Assembly (NCBI GenBank): GCA_027382625.1
Contig: JAJKFJ010013284.1
Coordinates: 1-11,725, forward strand
DNA: 11,725 nt
Direction: 5' to 3'
Origin: Tetmemena sp. SeJ-2015
Lineage: Eukaryota; Ciliophora; Spirotrichea; Sporadotrichida; Oxytrichidae
Positions 1-8,546 of this stretch are shown here, in pieces. Each line of letters opens with the position of its first letter. The first letter of the stretch is position 1. A program made the translations under genes and the position numbers. A model generated the notes under the pieces. It had not been told where the DNA came from. It saw only the letters and a program-made list of their open reading frames with translations, and searched no databases.

Positions 1-1648
1 TTACATTAAACAAGCAGATGTCATTCATTGCCACATTTTGAGTTTTCGCAAATATGCCATCGTTTCTGCCTCCATATATCACAATTATGTGATGATTATT
101 CCAGTCCTTAAAAGTAGTTTGTGCATGGGATATTCTTGGACAAGGTGGCTTGCCTTTAAAATCGTCTATCCTCTCTAACTTTGCACAAAAAATAAATAAA
201 GAGTGGGTTTAGAGGCGTACTCATAGGTGTGAGAATTCAAAAGTTTTTTGTTCTCAACCTAGTGAGGAGATAAAATCCACATATCGTTTTAGAGATGACC
301 ACTCTAGTTGCATCCACCAAAAATATAGAGACCTTCGACGTAAGATTCAGTTTTATGAACCTCCTCTCTTGAAAATTCTCTTTCAAACAGCCAAATGTGC
401 TTCTCTCTAAATCTTGTCTAGTTATTCCAATTATCTTGATGAAAGTCTTAGTCTACAATAGCGGTTGCAGTATGCATCTATCTGTAGCCTAGATAATTTT
501 CAGACTATTCGTCATAGGGAAAATGCTTATCATCGATCCTATTATTCTCTTGGAAGATCTTTAATGATATCCATTTCTGGAGGTCAATATCAAAGAAGCC
601 AAAGTCATTTAAAACTTTCTTCTATTCAGTATTGAATCCACCTTAAACAACCATGATTGAGCCAAGGAACCCAGCAATGTGATTTTGCCTCTTTTTAGGT
701 GCGCCTTCTATATCTGGTTCCTTGAGCCATTATTCGCTCTCAGTATCGAATACCTGAATATCATTAAAGCTCAATCTCATCTTTATGGAACTAATGTAGG
801 GGCCAGCTCCTCCAAAAACATAGAGCTTCGTTCCATACTAACACATAGTATGAGCAAAACGAGCATGGCTTATTTATCTAGGAGGAGAGATTAATCTCCA
901 CCTTTGAGTTTAGACATCAAAGACTCTTATGTCTTTGAATAAATCTCTAGAGAATCCTCCAAAGAGGTAGAGGTTATTATCTATCATGCATGCAGTAGCT
1001 CCCTCTCTTGAGTCTGGAATCGCCCCAGAGTGCGTCTAAATAGACCATTAGCCATAGAGCATATCCTAATTCTCAAGTTTTTATTTGCAACTCTATAGCT
1101 AATCTAGCAGAATTTTTTCAATTGAGTTGAATTTTTACTTGTCTTTGACAAAGTTGATCTTGTAAAGTTATTCAAATGGAGTTAAAGCCTTGATGTTACT
1201 GTTGTCTTGAATCTTCTTTACGTCAATCTTGTTTATAAGGGTATCTATTCCACCTGAGAAAATAGGGACTGTTGCTTTCATGAGTCTGTTGTAAGCTATT
1301 TAAATGTCTTCCTGACTTAGCGCCACAAATTCCTTAATTTCCATTTTAGGGATGAGTGATTCTAATTAATATTATTTCTTTATTTCTGAAATAATTTTAA
1401 AAATTAATGACTTTATAAACAACAAATTATATTTATTAGAGCAAAAGATAAGTGCCTCTTAATTTTAAGGTAATCTTTTTCATTATCATCAACTTCTTTC
1501 ACGAACAGAATAGCTTATAATAAAGTTAAATTGTCCTCTATGGCTACATCTACTGCTTCAATTGCTAGTTAAGAGCAGACTGTCTCGCGCTAAAATCTCC
1601 CTATTTCATAACATCATCTAAGTTTGTGTTAGTGGGCCTCACCTGCAT
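1..1648 (-). CDS. Kelch-repeat protein, germline copy split by IESs (3' end outside window)
   Basis: Read with TAA/TAG as Gln. After IES removal the protein has an N-terminal helical, acidic stretch (for example LKIKEFVALSQEDIQIAYNR) followed by kelch blades. These show hydrophobic-x-GG motifs: LYLFGGF (near 955), LYVFGGAG (near 810), VVQGGFNT (near 640), LYIFGGCN (near 315) and IVIYGGRN (near 75), each followed by a W or F about 20-40 residues on (FDVQTQRW, FDTESEQW, FDIDLQKW). Kelch blades form a beta-propeller, normally used for protein-protein contacts; no catalytic domain is visible in the window. The last codons at position 1 are still open, so the C-terminus is missing. The start at 1648 (MQVRPTNTNL) is the weakest point: the frame is open further upstream, and the link from it to the next segment needs an uncertain deletion between about 1590 and 1603. 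The ATG at 1322-1347 that begins MEIKEF lies inside or beside an IES junction and is probably not the true start. Kelch identity is confident; the exact N-terminus is not. Confidence 0.82.
173..219 (-). other. IES in kelch gene, 47 bp, pointer GAG
   Basis: Direct repeat CTC on the plus strand (GAG in sense) at 173-175 and 220-222. The kelch frame breaks here. Removing 47 bp joins ...SHTYE to RIDDFKGKPPCPRISHA, which leads into the blade with IVIYGG. The insert holds an AT-rich run (TTTATTTATTTTTT in sense). The pointer is only 3 bp, so the exact edges are less certain than the existence of the deletion. Confidence 0.7.
1333..1457 (-). other. IES in kelch gene, 125 bp, 8-bp pointer AAATTAAG
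   Basis: The 8-bp repeat AAATTAAG (sense) lies at 1333-1340 and 1458-1465 and the DNA between is very AT-rich. Deletion joins EKDYLKIK directly to EFVALSQEDIQIAY with the frame restored (125 is 2 mod 3, the shift needed). Long pointer, composition and frame all agree. Confidence 0.85.
1590..1600 (-). other. Possible 11-bp IES near the start of the kelch gene (weak)
   Basis: The N-terminal segment MQVRPTNTNLDDVMKQ and the next segment (LAIEAVDVAIEDNLTLLQA) are in different frames. A TAG repeat at 1590-1592 and 1601-1603 gives an 11-bp deletion with the right frame shift. It is extremely short and has a 3-bp pointer, so it is only one option. A GATGAT repeat at 1485-1490 and 1613-1618 would instead delete 128 bp in frame, but that stretch has coding-like composition. 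Confidence 0.28.
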
Positions 1649-2205
1649 CACAAACTAGTCATTTCGAATGGTTCTCTTCTCTTATTAGAAAGTGAAGAAA
1701 GTAATACAATTATAACTCAGGAAGGTTCTAATAAGATGCGGAATTAATACAATAAATACATATTTTGCAAGGTTATTTAAAATCATTATTAATTTTTCCT
1801 TAATTTAAAATCATTAAAATATATCTCTTTATAAAAGAAAGTTTTTCTTAATATTTAACCTAAAATTCATATGGATTGAAATTACTTGGTATGATGGATG
1901 AACTATGTCTGATCAGTCTTTGTTTTATTTCTTATTATAAAACTATGCTTTTATCCCTCTTTAGCTTTAAAAATACAAGTAATAGTTACAAAATTTGAAG
2001 AAAAAATATTACAGACGAGAAAAAAATATATATAAAAATCTTAAGCTTACAACTTTGTTTTTAAAATCATGAAAATTAACTTAAAACTATAATTGTCCAA
2101 TTTTTAGGTTGTGCCTGCGGTCATTTTCTTTTAGCAAAGAAAATTTCAGTTAATAAAGAAAAAGAAGGAAGAGGGAGGTTCACTAGGAAATAAGAACGAG
2201 TTTCA

Positions 2206-2223
2206 AACTTAAATTTTTAAGTT
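2206..2223. repeat. Short AT-rich inverted repeat downstream of gene B
   Basis: Arms AACTTAAA and TTTAAGTT with a 2-base loop, about 95 bp past the gene B stop codon. It could be a 3'-end or processing feature, or chance in AT-rich DNA. Confidence 0.4.
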
Positions 2224-2266
2224 ATTAGAGTTGGTACAATACAAACCAGAAATGAGTTCTATCTCT

Positions 2267-2280
2267 AACGAAAATTCGTT
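2267..2280. repeat. Short inverted repeat just past the gene B stop
   Basis: Arms AACGAA and TTCGTT around a 2-base loop, about 35 bp beyond the TGA of gene B. Small; may be chance. Confidence 0.35.
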
Positions 2281-2315
2281 TCAGAATTAATTAAAACAAA
2301 ACTTAAAATATATCT

Positions 2316-5300
2316 TCACTATTTATTGACTCCATATTTGTTGAAATACTGAGGTTGTGAGCTCTAATTAGAGTAGATTTAAGGATACTTAGCCTAATTA
2401 TGAGGAGGTCCGTAGGATCCTGCTGATGATGAGTAGTTCTATGTTTAGTAGCCACCACTTTCTCTATCTCTGTAAGCCCCTAGAGGAGTGGGGTTTTCGT
2501 AAGCTTCAGTAGCCAAATGAGGTTGTAAGCTTTGTAGATACTGGTTTAAAATATAGCTTAAGTTAGGTTTGGAGAAGGGTTGAAGTTTTGACTATTCATT
2601 ACTTAATGATGCTAATTTGGATGCACTTAAAATTACTCCTGCCCTTCATACTGTTTGCTTCTTTTGCGTTGGTGATGGTTGATTAAAAAATCAAGAATTC
2701 CTTATAAAATTTCTATGATCTAATCATTTCGATGATAACTTGACAAGGCCTGGCCTTTTTCATCCTGAGATGTCATAGTTTGACTTGAATGCAAGAAAGT
2801 GGAATTTCCTCCGCCGCTATTAGGACCTTGAGGGTAATTATTTTGCTGAATGAATTGATTCAGCTGAGTCGAAGAATATTGCCCTCCTTAGCGACTATTG
2901 GCTGTTTAGTTGCTAGTCATGAAATTGTTGAAGTTGATTTAGGGCTAACTAATTTAAGGTTGATGGTCCTTGATATAATTAACTTATTGGCCATATGTTT
3001 GATTCGGCTGATTGAGATTTTACTTATAGTACTACTAGGGATATTGATAGCAAATAATTTAAATCTAGCTTTGTTGCTGCTACTAATAGCTGTTTGAGAT
3101 GCTTGAAATTGGATTTACTTTGCTCTACTGATATGGCTAAAAACCTGGAGTAATCTGCTGCTAATTTTTCATTTTCGTTATCTGCTACTGTTAATATTGC
3201 TTACTTCCACCTGATGAAGAACTTTGATAGGATATCATAGCCACTTAGTTATGCATTAAGGCCGAAGTATTATTTGTGCTAGAAGTTGAAGGAGGTCTCA
3301 TTTAATCTTTAGTTTGCAAAAGATTTCTATTGGAACTAGTTGCTATATTAAAAGCTTAAAATTTTAGCTGAGTCGTTTCTATGATATCTTATAGAATTGT
3401 TAGTGTTGTTATGAAGATCTGTCTGAGACATATGTCTTAGCTGCTGCACTTGTTGCTGCTATATATTCATTACAATAGCTTGATTCAAATTAGCATCAGA
3501 CTTCTTAGATTCGACACCTTATCTCTGGATAGGAGATTTGCTATGAGACTGCTAATAAATGGAAAGATGGCCAGACTTTTGAGGGTGAGTAGCTATAGCG
3601 CCATATTTAGGTTGCACTTGTTCCTCAGTTTGAATTGACTACATCATACTTTAAATTGTAATTCCTTAGCCATTCTAAGGCCTTGCTAACTGTTGATTCC
3701 TATTGTTTGAAGTTGATTAGGATTTAGATGCCGGAATAGATGGTTAGTAAGAGCCAGGATTTTGAACTCTAAAAATAGGTTGAATGTTACTAGCCGAGCT
3801 AAAGTAAACTTCATTACCCTGCCTGAACTAGCTTACAGATTCAGTTTTATGAATCTACCTGTCTGCATTATTTTATCTCTAAATATTGTTCTAGGAGATA
3901 TCTAGTGCCTTAGTTATTACTGAATCATCAAGAAAGAGATGGCTGTTCGAGTTATTGATGTTTGAGAAAAAGTTAGAGCTGTTCGATTGATCCTCCATAA
4001 CGATGTGATTTTAGTCAAATAGGGTATTATTTTCAACGTCTGAGCTGTAGAAGCTCTTGGATTTATCATTAGAAACAAAGTTTGGTCTCTAGTTTTACTT
4101 TGAGTAATGTTTCTCTTCCTCTATGTCAAGCTTTTTATATTAACTCTTGAGTTTCATAACCACTTAATCCCTCTGATACTTATCTAGCTGAGATATAGCA
4201 GATATTCCCATCCCACTAGGCAGAGAGCCTGGAGTAAGATTCTTTTGCTTGGGTGAAGTTGAAAGTGAAGTGATGGGTAGATTTGCTTACTGTAAGATTT
4301 CCCTCACATTCTAAGAAACCTCTTTAGAGTTATCTTGCCTCAAATTCAGCATGTTAATTCCTTTCAATATGCCTTTTGCTGTTGAGTTAAGATTTCTTGT
4401 GCCCTCTAAAGATTTACTAGACATGCTGCTTCTCATCTATCTTGACATGTTGTCATACTCAGCTTATGTCTTAACTTGGTGCTATTGTAACTTCTCTGAC
4501 GGATTAGCTCCAATTATTAAATGCTGTGGCTGTCTACCAAGATTTTCTTGCGAGCATATCATACTTTTATCATTCACCCTTAGCTAGTTAAAATTACACT
4601 TTGGATAACCTAGTTTTGAAACTTAGAAATCAGATCGTCTCTTTTCTTGAGCTTTCTCTGCAGTTTCTACCTAGTCTCTTTATAATTATCGCACTTCTCC
4701 GAATATATCTGTTTAAGCTTTAGGATTTCAATTCTTAGTTAATCCCTCTCTTTCTTCAAGCTCTTGATCTTACTAGACTTCTTCCTATCTTTAAGTTTGA
4801 TCTCCTCCACTGCCTGATTCATCTCTGAAATGCTCTTATCTTTGTCAATCAAGTCTCTCTTCTAATTTTCAACCTACCAATAGAGAGACTTACTCTCCTA
4901 ATGATGCTGCTTCTTAGCATCTCCGAGGTCCTTGAGAGTTAAATTCAACTCTCTTCTAAGATTTTCATTCTCTCTTTCATACTTAGTGATTTTTTCTTGC
5001 TGCGATTACATCACATTCAAGAGGTTAACATTCTCCTTCTCTTAATTCTCTAGTTTGAAATTGAGATCTTTGAATATCTTGGAATCCTACTCCTATTCTT
5101 CTTTGATAGGAGAGAGTGCAACTGAAACACCAAAGCTTGATAATCTGTTTAAAGGGAAAGTAGCTTGACAACTTTTAGAGCTTTAGAGCGGCTAACTTGT
5201 TTCTACTCCTACTGAGTGAACCTTATTTTTGGCTTAACCGAGATGATGACTATTCACTATGGCCTTCAGATACATGTTCTCCTCTTCTACTTCATTAAAA

Positions 5301-8300
5301 GGTATTAAAGGAAGAATTAATGCAGATAATCAATCATCTTGCTTAAATTTGAAGTCGTCAATCCTATATTAGAGCTCCTCATTTTCTTAAATTATTTCTG
5401 AATTCTTGGCTTCATACATCTAAATTTAGTCATCTTTAAGATTAAGGAGCAGTTTCAAATTCTTTGCCTCGCACTATACATTTTCAAGTAAGTATTTAAG
5501 TTCAGAGATCTAATCTTCAAGCTTATAAATTATTACATAAGGAGAAGAAAAAAAAGAAAAAATAGCTTTTTAGAGTGTGGATTTGAGGGCTAACCAAACG
5601 CCATCGTGCGGTTAAAACTCTAAGTACCTCCTGCATTAAACTATTGAGTGAATCTATTTTTATGGCTTGATGACTCTGATAGTTAACTCGCGAAAGTATT
5701 CTTAAGTTCTGAATAGTGCTTCTTTTCAAAAGCCTCACCTGAAGAGTTTGAGGGTTTGAAAGACTTGCTAGTCTAACTGAATGTAACGAATGGACCATTA
5801 CTCTTACAAAAAGTCATATCTTTTAGATGGTTACTTAAGTTAAGACCCTACTCTGCTTTTCCAGAGATTGCTGAAACTCGCTCTCTATTATAGTTGGAAT
5901 TTTAATTATAATCGGTGATTGGTTAAAATAATAAAATGGAGAGTTGCAAAATGGTGACAGTTGAAATCGTAGATTAATCCCCTGGCCTGCGGCTTGTTCG
6001 ATAGCTCATTAAAAATTAATATGAGTTTCTCCTTTAATCATCTCAGTAGCACCTCTCAGCAGCGAGATATGACTCACGCACTCATCATCATCCTCATCGT
6101 CTTCTTAATTAAAACTTGGATCGCTTATAACTCTGTATTGAGCTCTCCCACACAAAAGTTACAATATTGAAAAGTTCTTAAAATTTGATGCTGAATCGAA
6201 TGGTCTAATAATTATTTAAATTTGACACACTTCAACTGCCACTGATTTATTCCATTTTAATTTAATATCTAATTTAAATCTCTTTTTTATTAAATTCTCA
6301 CCTGTATCTGGCTTCGAATTTCTGAACCCTTTCTAGTAATTAAGAGTTGAATTTAAATCATTGTTCTCTTGATCATTTATAAAGTTATTGTTTAAAGTAA
6401 ATCTTAGGCTTGCTTTTTAAGAAGACTCATAGCTTTAATTTCTCTTACTAGCTGGTTTGAAAGGAGGGAGTTGATTTCTCTCACTCTCCAGAGATTGAGT
6501 TTGAAGCTCAAAGCCAAACGATTGTGACTTTTGTAGATCAAACAAAATGTGGGAAGCATTTTTAAAATGAATCCTAAAACTCTTGCGAGCAAGCCAATTT
6601 ATCATACTCTTAAGCAATCATCTTAATTTTTTCATCTACTTTCATGGTCAATTCCTAATGCATTATCTCTCTTTCAGATGGCTAGTTGCCCTGAGCATAA
6701 TTCTATTATGCATTTTCCTCTTGCTATTCATCGATGTTTAAATTTTCAGCCTTCAAACTCTAATTAAGTTTCTCTTCTGCAGCTTCATCCCTTGCAGACT
6801 CCAAACTCTACTCTGACTGCTCAAGATGACTTTGGTTGTTAGTGAGGTTTTATTGGTAGAAAGCGAGGTTGAAGTTGAAAGTTTTACTCATGCTGAGTCT
6901 ATTAGAGTTAGAATTCAGGCTTGCCATTCTTCCTCCAGTCAGTAGCTCTGCGGGCTGACGGTTTGAATTATTCAAGGGCTCAAACTCTTCAAATTGGATT
7001 ATCTTCGATTACTAAAGATCTTAAAGCTTCAAAGTTTAAATAAATAGAGTTTTGCATAACGTAGGGATCTTAGTTTGAAAACTGTTTACTCTTTATCTCT
7101 GCTCTTCAAACTTTAACCCACTCTCTGAGATACTTTGCTTCTCTAAACTTTGTAATTTAAAAAGTTGATAAGATTTTATTCCTTTTATGAGATTACTGAC
7201 TAGACCTGATGGCCATCTCTTAAAACGATACATTATAATGTGAAAGAAAGGAATATTGGAGACTGTAATTAATCATTGCTGTTCTTTTCTTTCGTGATGA
7301 GATTGACTATGATTTGAGGAGCAAGATTCATAAGTGGTCTTGCTTCCATCTCCATCTTGGTAGTTTTCATAATTTTGGTCGATAGCATCTGCTTAGTTAA
7401 TTATGAAACACACACATTAATAGTATCGATCTATATTTTAATGAACTGATTGCCTTCTTCCTGTTAATAAGCGTATTCATCCTCCACAAATATAATTATG
7501 GGGGGAGGGACGGAAGTGCACACCCCCCTAAATATGAATAAAATGCCAATAAAAGTGCCCGCCCATATAGTGTCAAAATTAGCTAAAAATGCCAAAAACC
7601 TAATTGATTCTGGCTTTTAAAATTTCCAAGAGAGTCATTTTTACGAATTTCAGTTTTTTATGGTATGATCTATAAAAATTATTTATTGAATTTAATATTG
7701 ATGACTGATTGATGTTATGATTATGTTTTATTCCCCAAAAAATAACTAAGCATCATTTCATTACTTTATATTAAGCTTTTTTTAAAGAGGTTATCTGCTA
7801 TATAGTAACTACCCTGATAGCTGGATTATTTGAGAACTTATTAAGGCTATGATTTGTTATGATTATTCTTAAAAATTGTGCATATAATTGTAAGATACTC
7901 TAAAGTATTTTATAGAGTTTATCGATTAGTTTGCGGCAGTGATTTTATGTAATTGCAGATAAAGTGATCTTGGCTATTATATCTAAACTTGTCAGATTCT
8001 TCTTTAAAAATATTAAAGTTAAGATTACAAAAATTTCGATAAAACAGCAAAATTCACATTTAAAAAACTGAAGGGCTAATCATAATTGATATGTATATTA
8101 ACTCTAGTATCTTCATAAGACTTTATATTCATGAGTAAAATAGAGCTCGGAATAATTTTAAGGTCATTTCATAAAATTTTAAATTATAAATTTTGGCCAT
8201 CTTGGAAATTTTAAAGCTAAAAAATCTTAATTTTTTGGCATTTTTAGACGATTTTAGCCTAAATGAAGTTTTTCATAAATTTTGTTCATTAATAGTGGGG

Positions 8301-8546
8301 GGATGTGCACTTCCGTCCACCCCCCCCCATAATTTCCTTTTATTTCGTTGAATTATCGCTCTTTGACAAGGAATCATCATCTTCGTCTTCTCTTTCTTAA
8401 TTTCTGCTATCGCCTTGATAATCAAAACTCATATGTGATTTCTCATCTTCTTCTTCTTATTATGAAGTGGATAATTGCTGGTTTTAATAATTGTGATCAT
8501 ACTTTTCAAAATATTATTGCTGTTCAAAGTTTAATCTCTCCTCCAT
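2316..8546 (-). CDS. Large acidic / coiled-coil / Q-rich protein, one gene split by 14 candidate IESs
   Basis: Function not recognised. The start ATG (8546-8544) is preceded in frame by a TGA three codons upstream, which fixes it; the stop is TGA at 2318-2316. Raw length is 6231 bp; removing the 14 candidate IESs (1389 bp) leaves 4842 bp, about 1613 residues. Order: residues 1 to about 130, very acidic and polar (EREDEDDDSLSKSDNS, YENYQDGDGSKTTYES); about 130-460, S/N/Q-rich with short charged helices; about 460-560, a more ordered hydrophobic part (VAVEVCQIQIIIRPFD, HISLLRGATEMIKGAIEQAA); about 600-890, two coiled-coil blocks rich in E/K/L (KLEDQISELKYLLENV, KKERDQLRIEILKLKQ); about 890-1613, a low-complexity Q/S/N tail ending in FNKYGVNKQ. 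No enzyme motif or membrane segment is visible. Coiled coil plus disordered tail suggests a structural or scaffold protein (inference only). Apparent separate ORFs in this region, including a stop/start overlap at 5814-5817, disappear when the IESs are removed. Confidence 0.8.
2634..2648 (-). other. Possible 15-bp IES near the 3' end of gene B (weak)
   Basis: An in-frame TGA lies between ...QPSPTQKKQTV and ...ILSASKLASLSNEQSK. A repeat AGTA (sense) at 2634-2637 and 2649-2652 bounds a 15-bp deletion removing the stop in frame. A 12-bp alternative with CAG also works. The insert is GC-richer than other IESs here; the edges are not settled. Confidence 0.38.
2680..2732 (-). other. IES in gene B, 53 bp, pointer ATCA
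   Basis: Sense repeat ATCA at 2733-2736 and 2680-2683; the interior is AT-rich with TTTTTT runs. Deletion joins DEKGQALSSY to QPSPTQKKQT and moves reading into the frame of the true C-terminus (AYENPTPLGAYRDRE...). Confidence 0.75.
3342..3366 (-). other. IES in gene B, 25 bp, pointer AGC
   Basis: Sense AGC at 3367-3369 and 3342-3344. The interior is nearly all A/T. Deletion joins IRYHRNDSA to TSSNRNLLQTKDQMRPP with the needed frame change. A 13-bp alternative using AGCT also restores the frame, so the edges are ambiguous. Confidence 0.65.
4584..4609 (-). other. IES in gene B, 26 bp, 6-bp pointer AACTAG
   Basis: AACTAG (sense) at 4610-4615 and 4584-4589. Deletion joins the coiled coil DDLISKFQNQ to LRVNDKSMICSQ in the correct new frame. 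In sense it also begins GT and ends AG, so it could be mistaken for a tiny intron; the 6-bp direct repeat and the pattern elsewhere favour an IES. Confidence 0.8.
5292..5333 (-). other. IES in gene B, 42 bp, pointer ATGA, carries in-frame TGA
   Basis: ATGA (sense) at 5334-5337 and 5292-5295. The unexcised frame hits TGA inside a coiled coil with no GT donor nearby. Removing 42 bp (a multiple of 3) joins YRIDDFKFKQD to EVEEENMYLKA and keeps the heptad-like run. Confidence 0.8.
5520..5563 (-). other. IES in gene B, 44 bp, pointer AAGCT
   Basis: AAGCT (sense) at 5564-5568 and 5520-5524 flanks a T-rich stretch. Deletion joins FGQPSNPHSKKL to EDQISELKYLLENV, the start of the coiled coil, with the frame corrected. 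Confidence 0.85.
5811..5836 (-). other. IES in gene B, 26 bp, pointer ACTT, fuses two apparent genes
   Basis: ACTT (sense) at 5837-5840 and 5811-5814. Unexcised, one frame ends at TGA (5816-5814) and a second starts at an overlapping ATG (5817). Removing 26 bp joins SLEKQSRVLTF to CKSNGPFVTFSQT, deleting both the stop and the false start. Confidence 0.7.
6005..6028 (-). other. IES in gene B, 24 bp, pointer GAG, carries in-frame TGA
   Basis: GAG (sense) at 6029-6031 and 6005-6007. Deletion of 24 bp removes an in-frame TGA and joins LLRGATEMIKG to AIEQAAGQGINLRFQ. The same frame stays open on the far side, which supports the join; the 3-bp pointer limits precision. Confidence 0.68.
6537..6570 (-). 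other. IES in gene B, 34 bp, pointer GAT
   Basis: GAT (sense) at 6571-6573 and 6537-6539. The frame otherwise ends at TGA (sense GTT TGA). Deletion joins YDKLACSQEFQD to LQKSQSFGFELQTQ with the right shift. Confidence 0.75.
6966..6991 (-). other. Probable IES in gene B, 26 bp, pointer AATT
   Basis: AATT (sense) at 6992-6995 and 6966-6969. It works together with the 49-bp IES at 7017-7065: removing both gives KIFSNRRQSNSNRQPAELL. Without either, the raw frame also stays open, so this pair is supported by repeats and protein composition rather than by a stop codon. An AAT-bounded 23-bp version is also possible. Confidence 0.58.
7017..7065 (-). other. Probable IES in gene B, 49 bp, 7-bp pointer TAAGATC
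   Basis: TAAGATC (sense) at 7066-7072 and 7017-7023, a long repeat for chance. Removing 49 bp shifts the frame, and the next candidate IES (26 bp) shifts it back. The restored stretch is hydrophilic like its surroundings, whereas the unexcised one is hydrophobic and Cys-containing. Confidence 0.62.
7135..7275 (-). other. IES in gene B, 141 bp, pointer AGCAA, carries in-frame TGA
   Basis: AGCAA (sense) at 7276-7280 and 7135-7139; AT-rich interior. Left in, the frame ends at TGA (7275-7273). Deletion of 141 bp (3n) joins SQSHHERKEQQ to SISESGLKFEEQRQR, linking what look like two genes. Confidence 0.76.
7379..7425 (-). other. IES in gene B, 47 bp, pointer ATCGA
   Basis: ATCGA (sense) at 7426-7430 and 7379-7383. 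Deletion joins GNQFIKIQID to QNYENYQDGDGSK with exactly the frame shift needed. It contains a GTGTGTGT tract and AT-rich DNA. Confidence 0.83.
7498..7528 (+). repeat. Left terminal inverted repeat of the 837-bp element
   Basis: ATGGGGGG, then a spacer, then GGACGGAAGTGCACA (7508-7522), then CCCCCC. The 15-base core is identical to the right end in inverse orientation. The G-run and C-run can pair around a core containing the palindrome GTGCAC, so each end could itself form a hairpin. Confidence 0.9.
7583..7631 (+). repeat. Left subterminal inverted repeats
   Basis: CTAAAAATGCCAAAAA (7583-7598) and GCTTTTAAAATTTCCAAGA (7613-7631) recur inverted on the right side, the second with a one-base indel. 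They extend the TIR homology inward. Confidence 0.8.
8200..8247 (-). repeat. Right subterminal inverted repeats
   Basis: Minus-strand CTAAAAATGCCAAAAA ends near 8247, and the matching AAAATTTCCAAGA block lies near 8200-8217. Order and spacing mirror the left side, as expected for decayed long TIRs. Confidence 0.8.
8297..8330 (-). repeat. Right terminal inverted repeat of the 837-bp element
   Basis: Reads inward on the minus strand as ATGGGGGGGGG, TGGACGG, then the shared core ending GTGCACA (8304-8318), then TCCCCCC. It differs from the left end in G-run length and one base after the core. Confidence 0.9.

Larger units (their letters stand above)
1649..2315. other. AT-rich spacer between kelch gene and gene B
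   Basis: No convincing coding segment on either strand in the ciliate code; long A/T runs throughout. It should hold the promoter of the kelch gene and the 3' end of gene B (both minus strand), and possibly two macronuclear telomere-addition sites. Two small perfect inverted repeats are present: 2206-2223 (AACTTAAA/TTTAAGTT, 2-base loop) and 2267-2280 (AACGAA/TTCGTT, 2-base loop), just downstream of the gene B stop. Their function is unknown. Confidence 0.6.
7492..8328 (-). mobile_element. 837-bp TIR element acting as an IES inside gene B, pointer ATAATT
   Basis: Bounded by direct repeats ATAATT at 7492-7497 and 8329-8334 (a TA duplication fits equally). Deletion of 837 bp (3n) joins DNSTKQKEI to IFVEDEYAYQQ in frame, on two strongly acidic coding flanks. 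The ends are inverted repeats beginning ATGGGGGG, and the similarity continues imperfectly for well over 100 bp inward. The interior is AT-rich with no ORF resembling a transposase on either strand, so it looks like a non-autonomous, MITE-like element. Its excision must be exact or the gene is destroyed. The family is not identified; TA-flanked IESs of Tc1/mariner origin are known in ciliates, but no Tc1-specific end is recognised here. Confidence 0.85.

Noticed and set aside
1485..1618. 128-bp IES bounded by GATGAT in the kelch gene
   Set aside because: It restores the frame, but the removed DNA has coding-like composition and encodes a plausible helix (LAIEAVDVAIEDNLTLLQA), so it was not preferred.
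2789..3097. 102-residue plus-strand ORF, very hydrophobic and leucine-rich
   Set aside because: It is the antisense shadow of the Q/S/N-rich minus-strand tail of gene B, where CAA/TAA/TAG codons read as Leu/Ile-rich on the other strand.
4584..4615. 26-nt spliceosomal intron beginning GT and ending AG
   Set aside because: A 6-bp direct repeat AACTAG flanks it, as at other breaks that have no GT/AG ends, so an IES explains all cases together.
5292..5337. TGA read as a sense codon
   Set aside because: All internal TGAs lie inside pointer-bounded inserts, and TGA cleanly ends gene B at 2316-2318, so TGA is a stop.
5523..5798. 91-residue minus-strand ORF in the standard code
   Set aside because: The neighbouring minus frame (FVTFSQTSKSFKPSNSS...) continues through TAG codons and joins both neighbours by pointer deletions; the ORF ends in a T-rich IES.
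7733..7741. CCCCAAAA, like a hypotrich telomere repeat
   Set aside because: A single copy inside the AT-rich interior of the 837-bp element, not at its end and not tandem; probably chance.
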